Source: GCA-003244245 sp050699655 (GTDB lineage: Bacteria; Actinomycetota; Actinomycetes; Mycobacteriales; Pseudonocardiaceae). From it: DNA of 18,337 nt. Positions 12,971-18,337 of this stretch are shown piece after piece (position 1 is the first letter of the stretch; each line of letters opens with the position of its first letter). Location of the stretch: the NCBI GenBank assembly GCA_050699655.1, contig JBOHFJ010000048.1, forward strand, positions 1-18,337, given 5' to 3'. Under the pieces are notes generated by a model, which searched no databases, was not told the DNA's origin, and saw only the letters and a list, made by a program, of their open reading frames with translations. Made by a program: the position numbers and the translations under genes.

Positions 12971-15259
12971 TTAGTCGGCGAGCAGCAGGGAGACGGGGTA
13001 GCGGGCCAGGAGGTCGGCTAGCGGCACGCTGGTCGAGGCCGGGAAGCCGGTGAACGCGTCGGTCCAGGAGCCCTCGGGCAGCGGCAGCGCGGTCGCACCC
13101 CAGCCGCCGCGGGACGCGAGCCCGACGGGCAGCCGGGTGGCGACGGCGACGACCCCGTTGCGGGCGAACGCGATGGCGTGCGACGCGGCGGGGCCGATGG
13201 CGTACAGCGGGGTGTAGCCGGTGAAACGCTCGGGACGCTCGCGCCGGGCGCGCAGGGCACGAGACACCACGAGCAGCTTGGCCGCGCCGGAGTCGTCCAC
13301 GTCGGGCAGCCAGCCGCTGTCGATCCGCGCCAGCAGCTCGGCGCGGGCGGCGAAGTCCACCGCCCGGCGGTTGTCCGGATCCACCAGCGAGAGATCCCAC
13401 AGCTCGCCGCCATGGTAGGTGTCCGGCACACCGGGCATCGCCAGCTGCACGAGCGCCGCGGCCAGCGAGTTCGACCGGCCGGGCGGGATGATCCGGGCCG
13501 CCGCGCTGGCTACCGCGGCGCGCAGCGCGGGGTCATCCAGCGCCGCGTCAGCGACGGTGTGCATCGCGGTTTCGAAAGGCTCGTCCGGGTCGGCCCAGCT
13601 GGTGCGGGTCCGCGCCTCGCGCATCGCTTTGTGCAGGTAGGCGTGTAGCCGCTCCGGCGGCAGCGGCCACGCGCCAACCAGGGTCTGCCACAGCAGGTGC
13701 CCCATCGCCGGGTCGGGCACGCTGGCCTCGGCCGTACGCGCCAGACTGGTGAGCTCAGCGACCGCACCCGCCCACCAACCCGGCAGCTCGGCGAGCACCG
13801 CCAGCCGGGCTCGGACGTCGGCGGAGCGCTTGGTGTCGTGGGTGGACAGCGTGGTCATCCCGCGCGGGGCGATCTCCTCGCGGCGCGCCGCGGCGGCGTG
13901 GAAGGCCTCGAGGTCCAGGCCGAAGCGGGCCGGATCGCCGCCCACCTCGTTGAGCGTGATGAACCGGGTCCAGCGGTAGTAAGCGGTGTCCTCCACCGCC
14001 TTGGCCATCACCGCGCCGGAGGTCTGCTGGACCCGAACCGCGAGCTCATCCGCGGGATCCCGCAGCCGCGGCGCGAGCACCGCCAGCGGGGTGGCCAGCT
14101 CGGGACACCGATGCGCGGCGGCCGCCAGCGCCTGCTCCAGGTGCTTGGCCCCGTGTTCGGGCAGGTAGGAGCGGTAGACCGGGAAGCATGCCAGCACCTC
14201 GGCCAGCGCATCCGCCGCGTTGGGAACCTCAGGGGCCAGCGCGGCCAGGCGACGCAGCTCCGCGCCGAGCATGCCGGTGGCCACGTCACGCTTGCAGTCG
14301 TGCACCAGCCGTACCCAATCGGTCCGGACGCCGGTCAGCTCGGTGTCCAGTGCGGTGAGTGTCGCTTCCCCGGCTGGGTCGACCAGCACGCCGTCGACCT
14401 CGGCGAGCGCGTCGTAGCCGGTGGTACCCGCCACCGGCCAGGAGTCGGGCAGCTCCTCGCCCGGCTCGAGGATCTTCTCCACCACGATCCAGGCGTCGCG
14501 GGCGTGCTCCCGCAGCCGGCGCAGGTAGCCGGCGGGGTCGGTGAGGCCGTCCGGGTGGTCGACCCGCAGCCCATCCACGTCGCCCTCGGCAACCCAGCGC
14601 AGCACCTCGGCGTGGGTGGCGGTGAACACCTCGGGGTCCTCCACCCGGAGCGCGGCCAGCTCGCTGACCGCGAAGAACCGGCGATAGCCCACGTCGGCCC
14701 GCCAGGAGACCAGCCGGTAGTGCTGCGCCTCGTGCACCCGCGCCGGGCTGCCGCCGGTGGTGCCGGGGGCCAGCGGGAAGGCATGCTCGTGGTAGCGCAG
14801 CACGTCGCCGTCCACCCGCAGGTCGGCCAGCGCGCCGACGGAGTCGGCCAGCACGGGCAGGCGCAGCGGCCAGCCGGTGATGTCGAACCACCGCGCGAAG
14901 CGCGAGGACGGCCCGCAGCGCAGCACGTCCCACCAGGCGGGGTTCGCGCGCGGGTCGGCTACCCCCAGGTGGTTGGGCACGATGTCCACCACCAGCGCCA
15001 ACCCGTGCTCGCGAACGGCGGTCACCAGCGTGCGCCAGCCGAGCTCCCCGCCGAGCTCCTCGGACACCCGCGTGGGATCGGCCACGTCGTACCCGTGCGT
15101 CGATCCCGGCATCGCGGCCAGCAGCGGGGAGGTGTACACCGCGCCGACACCCAGCGACGCCAGGTAGGGCACCAGGGCGGCGGCATCGGCGAAGGCCAAG
15201 CCCGGGCTGAGCTGCAACCGGTAGGTCGAGACTGGAGTCACGGTGCTGTCTAAAACCAT
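12971..15259 (-). CDS. treY: maltooligosyl trehalose synthase
   Basis: TreY isomerises the reducing end of maltodextrins from alpha-1,4 to alpha,alpha-1,1, making maltooligosyl trehalose for TreZ. The 762-aa length is normal. VSTYRLQL near the N-terminus, SPLLAAMPGSTHGYDV, VVDIVPNHLG (91-99), DGLRVDHPDGL (nucleophile Asp234), VVEKILEPGEELP (Glu261) and TTLSTHDTKRSADVRARL (Asp475) are the GH13 core and TreY hallmarks; PGVPDTYHGGELWDLSLVDPDNRR is the conserved C-terminal signature. ATG 15259 has no clear ribosome site; an alternative GTG at 15241 would give VTPVSTYRLQL. It follows treX by 19 bp on the same strand and is surely co-transcribed with it. Confidence 0.97.
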   Translation of the reverse strand: MVLDSTVTPVSTYRLQLSPGLAFADAAALVPYLASLGVGAVYTSPLLAAMPGSTHGYDVADPTRVSEELGGELGWRTLVTAVREHGLALVVDIVPNHLGVADPRANPAWWDVLRCGPSSRFARWFDITGWPLRLPVLADSVGALADLRVDGDVLRYHEHAFPLAPGTTGGSPARVHEAQHYRLVSWRADVGYRRFFAVSELAALRVEDPEVFTATHAEVLRWVAEGDVDGLRVDHPDGLTDPAGYLRRLREHARDAWIVVEKILEPGEELPDSWPVAGTTGYDALAEVDGVLVDPAGEATLTALDTELTGVRTDWVRLVHDCKRDVATGMLGAELRRLAALAPEVPNAADALAEVLACFPVYRSYLPEHGAKHLEQALAAAAHRCPELATPLAVLAPRLRDPADELAVRVQQTSGAVMAKAVEDTAYYRWTRFITLNEVGGDPARFGLDLEAFHAAAARREEIAPRGMTTLSTHDTKRSADVRARLAVLAELPGWWAGAVAELTSLARTAEASVPDPAMGHLLWQTLVGAWPLPPERLHAYLHKAMREARTRTSWADPDEPFETAMHTVADAALDDPALRAAVASAAARIIPPGRSNSLAAALVQLAMPGVPDTYHGGELWDLSLVDPDNRRAVDFAARAELLARIDSGWLPDVDDSGAAKLLVVSRALRARRERPERFTGYTPLYAIGPAASHAIAFARNGVVAVATRLPVGLASRGGWGATALPLPEGSWTDAFTGFPASTSVPLADLLARYPVSLLLAD

Positions 15260-15278
15260 GGTGTCGAGTGTGGCGGTG

Positions 15279-17417
15279 TTACGCGGAGCGCTCTAGTACC
15301 ACCATCGATCGAGCGGTAATGATGATCTTGGCGTCTCCCTCCGTCGCGATGCCGGGCAGCCCCGGTGGCTGGCCGGTCGCGGTGTCCAGCACGACGGTCC
15401 ACTCCTGCCCGTAGCCGTTGCCGGGCAGCCGCACGGCGACGTCCTCGTAGTGGGCGTTGAAGCAGAGCAAGAATGACTTGTCGGTGACCCGCTGGCCGCG
15501 GGTGTCGGCGTCCGGGATGCCCTCGCCGTTGAGGAACACGGTGAGGTACTGACAGACCTGCACCTCCCAGTCCCGCTCGGTCATCTCCTCCCCGGACTCG
15601 GTGAACCAGGCGATGTCGCGCAGCTCATCACCGCCCCGGATCGGGCGGCCGGCGAAGAACCGGCGGCGGCGGAACACCGGGTGCTCGCGGCGCATCGCGA
15701 TCAGCGCCGAGGTGAACGTGATCAGCTCCTGGTCGGCACGCTCCCAGTCCACCCAGGACAGCTCGTTGTCCTGGCAGTACGCGTTGTTGTTGCCCCGCTG
15801 GGTGCGACCGAGCTCGTCGCCGTGCAGCAGCATCGGGATGCCCTGGGACAGCAACAAAGTGGCCAGCATGTTGCGCCGCTGCCGGGCCCGCAAGGCCAGC
15901 ACCTCGGGGTCCTCGGTGGGGCCCTCCACCCCGCAGTTCCAGGATCGGTTGTCATCGGTGCCGTCCCGGCCGTCCTCGCCGTTGGCCTCGTTGTGCTTGT
16001 CGTGGTAGGAGACCAGGTCGGTGAGGGTGAACCCGTCGTGCGCGGTGACGAAGTTGATCGACGCGTAGGGTCGTCGTCCATCGGCCTGGTAGAGGTCGGA
16101 CGAGCCGGTGAGCCGGAAGCCGAACTCGCCGAGCGTGTCCGGCTCACCGCGCCAGAAGTCTCGCACGGTGTCCCGGTACTTGCCGTTCCACTCGGTCCAC
16201 AGCGGGGGGAACTTGCCCACCTGGTAGCCGCCCGGCCCGAGATCCCACGGTTCGGCGATCAACTTCACCTGGCTGATCACCGGGTCCTGCTGGACCAGGT
16301 CGAAGAACGTGGACAGCCGGTCCACGTCGTAGAACTCGCGGGCCAGTGTGGAGGCGAGGTCGAAGCGGAAGCCGTCGACGTGCATCTCGGTGACCCAGTA
16401 CCGTAACGAATCCATGATCAACTGAAGGGTGTGCGGGTGTCGCACGTTGAGCGAATTGCCGGTGCCGGTGTAGTCCGTGTACGAGCTGAGCTCATCGGCG
16501 TCCAGGCGGTAGTAGGCGGGGTTGTCGACACCGCGCATCGATAGGGTCGGGCCCAGCTGGTTGCCCTCGGCGGTGTGGTTGTACACCACGTCGAGGATCA
16601 CCTCAATGTGTGCCGCGTGCAGCTCCCGGACCATCGATTTGAACTGCGAGACCACCTCGTGCGCTCGCGGCCCGACGGAGCACGGCGCGGCGTAGCCGTT
16701 GTGCGGGGCGAGGAACGAGACGGTGTTGTAGCCCCAGTAGTTGGTCAGGCCCCGTTGCGCGAGGTGGTGGTCGGTGATGAACTGGTGCACCGGCATCAGC
16801 TCCACCGCCGTGACGCCCAGCGTCGTGAGGTGGTGGAGCATCACCGGGTGCGCGAGACCGGCGTAGGTGCCGCGTATCTCCGCCGGGATCTCGGGGTGGG
16901 CGATGGTCAGGCCGCGCACGTGCGCCTCGTAGAGCACCGTCTCGTGGTATGGGGTGCGCGGGTGCCGGTCATCGGCCCAGTCGAAGAACGGGCTGATCAC
17001 CACCGATTTCGGCGCATGGGGGGCGGAGTCGGCGTCGTTGCGCGCGTGCGGATCGTTGAATCGGTAGCCGAACAGTGACGCGTCCCATCCCGGGGAAGTC
17101 GACACCGCCTTGGCGTAGGGATCGAGGAGCAGCTTCGCCGGGTTGCACCGCCGCCCGGAAGCCGGGTCGTACCGGCCGTGCACTCGATATCCGTAGTGCT
17201 GACCAGGCCCGACGCCTGGCAGGTAGCCGTGCCAGACGAACCCGTCTACCTCGGACAGTCGAACCCGCGTCTCGGTCGCGTCGGCGTCGCCGCTGTCGAA
17301 CAGGCACAGCTCCACAGACTCCGCGACTTCGGAGAAGAGCGCGAAGTTGGTGCCCGCGCCGTCGTAGGTGGCACCCAGCGGGTAAGCCGCACCTGGCCAC
17401 GGCTGGGGGTTGGTCAT
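15279..17417 (-). CDS. treX: glycogen/maltodextrin debranching enzyme (TreX/GlgX)
   Basis: The 712-aa enzyme hydrolyses alpha-1,6 branches of glycogen, feeding linear maltodextrin to TreY. An N-terminal E-set domain (YPLGATYDGAGTNFALFSEVAESVELCLFD) precedes the GH13 barrel with ILDVVYNHTAEG (276-283), VDGFRFDLAS (nucleophile Asp353), LIAEPWDLGPGGYQVG (Glu389) and VTAHDGFTL (Asp461). MLLHGDELGRTQRGNNNAYCQDNELSWVDW is the conserved debranching-enzyme segment. ATG 17417 follows GGAGGAG with ideal spacing. Start of the leftward treX-treY operon; naming as treX rather than glgX rests on that linkage. A 17-bp tandem repeat lies about 100 bp upstream. Confidence 0.97.
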   Translation of the reverse strand: MTNPQPWPGAAYPLGATYDGAGTNFALFSEVAESVELCLFDSGDADATETRVRLSEVDGFVWHGYLPGVGPGQHYGYRVHGRYDPASGRRCNPAKLLLDPYAKAVSTSPGWDASLFGYRFNDPHARNDADSAPHAPKSVVISPFFDWADDRHPRTPYHETVLYEAHVRGLTIAHPEIPAEIRGTYAGLAHPVMLHHLTTLGVTAVELMPVHQFITDHHLAQRGLTNYWGYNTVSFLAPHNGYAAPCSVGPRAHEVVSQFKSMVRELHAAHIEVILDVVYNHTAEGNQLGPTLSMRGVDNPAYYRLDADELSSYTDYTGTGNSLNVRHPHTLQLIMDSLRYWVTEMHVDGFRFDLASTLAREFYDVDRLSTFFDLVQQDPVISQVKLIAEPWDLGPGGYQVGKFPPLWTEWNGKYRDTVRDFWRGEPDTLGEFGFRLTGSSDLYQADGRRPYASINFVTAHDGFTLTDLVSYHDKHNEANGEDGRDGTDDNRSWNCGVEGPTEDPEVLALRARQRRNMLATLLLSQGIPMLLHGDELGRTQRGNNNAYCQDNELSWVDWERADQELITFTSALIAMRREHPVFRRRRFFAGRPIRGGDELRDIAWFTESGEEMTERDWEVQVCQYLTVFLNGEGIPDADTRGQRVTDKSFLLCFNAHYEDVAVRLPGNGYGQEWTVVLDTATGQPPGLPGIATEGDAKIIITARSMVVLERSA

Positions 17418-17514
17418 CGATCTCCTCCATCCGGATCAGGGCCGGAGGGGCAACTACCGTGCACCCGAGGCGCCGGTCACGGTATACGACGGGCTGATCC
17501 GCCCGCGAACCTCG

Positions 17515-17595
17515 CCCAGCCCACAGTCTCATCCAGCCCACAGTCTCACCCAGCCCACAGTCTCACCCAGCCCACAGTCTCACCCAGTCCACAGT
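17515..17595. repeat. 17-bp tandem repeat, about 4.5 copies
   Basis: CCCAGCCCACAGTCTCA is repeated head to tail at 17515, 17532 (first base T), 17549 and 17566, with a degenerate fifth copy from 17583 (CCCAGTCCACAGT). It sits between treX and the divergent padR gene. The 17418-17514 stretch nearer treX holds an 8-bp inverted pair (CGGATCAG 17432-17439, CTGATCCG 17494-17501) but no confident treX promoter. Confidence 0.9.
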
Positions 17596-17670
17596 GCCGT
17601 GGCGGGATGGCTGCGGTGTGCCTGTTGACGCCACAGCGTCACCTCGAGAACGCCACATCAGGGCAACCTC

Positions 17671-17708
17671 TTGCATAACGTTATATCTCGTAGTATCGTG
17701 ACAGTATC
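17671..17708 (+). promoter_or_regulatory. padR promoter with operator-like repeats
   Basis: TTGCAT (17671-17676), 17 bp and TATCGT (17694-17699) form a plausible promoter. The spacer contains the palindrome ATAACGTTAT (17675-17684), and AGTATC is repeated 11 bp apart (17692-17697, 17703-17708), one helical turn. This A/T-rich patch in GC-rich DNA suits autoregulation by the PadR product. Confidence 0.55.
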
Positions 17709-17731
17709 AACAACAAGGAGAGGTTGTCACC

Positions 17732-18313
17732 ATGTACAACACACGAGGACACAGCGGCGAACGCCGCTCTCCGGGCCGGGACCATTCCCTCCGAGGCGAG
17801 GGACGTGGCCGCGGCCGGGCGCAGCGGGGAGATGTCCGCGCCGCCGTCCTGATTCTGCTGGCCGAGCGGTCGATGCACGGCTATCAACTGATGCAGGCCA
17901 TGACCGAACGCACCGGCGGGGCATGGCGGCCCAGTCCCGGCGCGATCTACCCGACCATCGCCCAGCTCGAAGACGAGGGACTGGTCAGCGTCGAAGCCGA
18001 GGGCGGACGCAAGCTCGTGTCCCTTACTGACGCCGGACGCGCCCACCTCGACGATCCACGCCACGGTGTGACCGATCCGTTCGCGGCGATCACCGCCTCC
18101 GACGGCGAGGCCCCCCACCTGCGCACTGCGGTCTCCGAGGTACACAGCGCCGCCAAGGCTGTCGCCATCAACGGCACGCACGCCCAAGTCGCCGCGGCCG
18201 CGGCCGTGCTCGCCGACGCGCGGCGCGCGCTCTACCTGATCCTCGCCGAGGACCCCAGCCCCACAACCGAAAACCCCAGCCTCGCGACCGAGGACACCGC
18301 AGGCGCCTCATGA
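17732..18313 (+). CDS. PadR family transcriptional regulator (193 aa)
   Basis: ATG 17732 follows AAGGAGAGG (17715-17723). After a basic, disordered N-terminus (1-30, rich in Arg and Gly) comes the PadR winged helix: RGDVRAAVLILLAERSMHGYQLMQAMTERTGGAWRPSPGAIYPTIAQLEDEGLVSVEAEGGRKLVSLTDAGRAHL. The PSPGAIYPTIAQLEDEGL segment is diagnostic. The C-terminal helices (residues ~125-170) would serve dimerisation, and the last ~25 residues are low-complexity. PadR proteins are usually repressors of a neighbouring gene. Here the stop overlaps the next ATG as ATGA, so the target or partner is likely the gene cut off by the contig end. Confidence 0.93.
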   Translation: MYNTRGHSGERRSPGRDHSLRGEGRGRGRAQRGDVRAAVLILLAERSMHGYQLMQAMTERTGGAWRPSPGAIYPTIAQLEDEGLVSVEAEGGRKLVSLTDAGRAHLDDPRHGVTDPFAAITASDGEAPHLRTAVSEVHSAAKAVAINGTHAQVAAAAAVLADARRALYLILAEDPSPTTENPSLATEDTAGAS

Positions 18314-18337
18314 CCCGGCCGCGGGGGGGGGGGGGGG
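18310..18337 (+). CDS. start of a truncated gene coupled to padR (doubtful)
   Basis: An ATG at 18310 overlaps the PadR stop (ATGA), giving MTRPR before the sequence turns into 15 G (18323-18337). The G run is probably an end-of-contig artefact, so nothing can be said about the product. Confidence 0.3.

Noticed and set aside
13697..15253. 518-codon open frame on the plus strand
   Set aside because: Exact antisense shadow of treY; composition is typical of GC-rich antisense frames and it has no recognisable domain.
17515..17595. CRISPR-like array
   Set aside because: Units are directly adjacent with no spacers and are only 17 bp long; it is a plain tandem repeat.

Overview
The window is high-GC DNA with GTG and TTG starts and strongly GC-biased third codon positions. 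Gene content suggests a mycelial or Pseudonocardiaceae-type actinomycete: ABC-F ATPase followed by a small HTH protein, DUF3618 next to a Bcp peroxiredoxin, treX/treY/treZ, and a PadR regulator. It looks like a draft contig: it starts inside a gene and ends in a run of 15 G.

Left part (1-3083). The 3' end of an ABC-F ATPase gene is followed by a 69-aa HTH protein. Next come two decayed convergent genes: a SAM methyltransferase remnant (+) and the C-terminal part of a TPR-like regulator (-). A patch of inverted repeats follows. Then there is a tRNA-like gene whose 5' end overlaps the 3' end of a frameshifted HNH endonuclease gene, both on the minus strand. The HNH gene has a near-consensus promoter (TTGACA, 17 bp, TATCGT) with an actinobacterial LexA (SOS) box in its spacer, and the message should be leaderless.

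Middle-left (3084-5646). Housekeeping genes: bcp (-), a DUF3618 membrane protein (+) and treZ (-).

Accessory block (5647-12970). This separates treZ from treX-treY. It holds a Uma2-family nuclease, an unrecognised protein coupled to an MBL-fold hydrolase, an AT-richer membrane protein with a probable A7 frameshift, and two leftward gene sets. One is a vWA protein / PP2C phosphatase / kinase triad resembling E. coli YegL-YegK-YegI (TerY-P type). The other, directly upstream, is a MazE/MazF-type toxin-antitoxin pair with a palindromic operator.

Right part (12971-18337). treY and treX form a leftward operon. TreX debranches glycogen or maltodextrin, TreY turns the terminal glucose linkage into a trehalosyl end, and TreZ releases trehalose, so the window encodes the full TreXYZ trehalose route even though treZ lies about 7.3 kb away. 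Upstream of treX is a 17-bp tandem repeat (about 4.5 copies). A PadR regulator (+) with its own promoter and operator-like repeats closes the window; its stop overlaps the start of a further gene cut by the contig end.

The most interesting points are the SOS-type promoter on the HNH-tRNA cassette with its odd anticodon loop, the kinase/phosphatase/vWA triad next to a toxin-antitoxin pair inside a split trehalose locus, and the A7 slippage site in the membrane protein gene. I saw no rRNA, CRISPR array or transposase.
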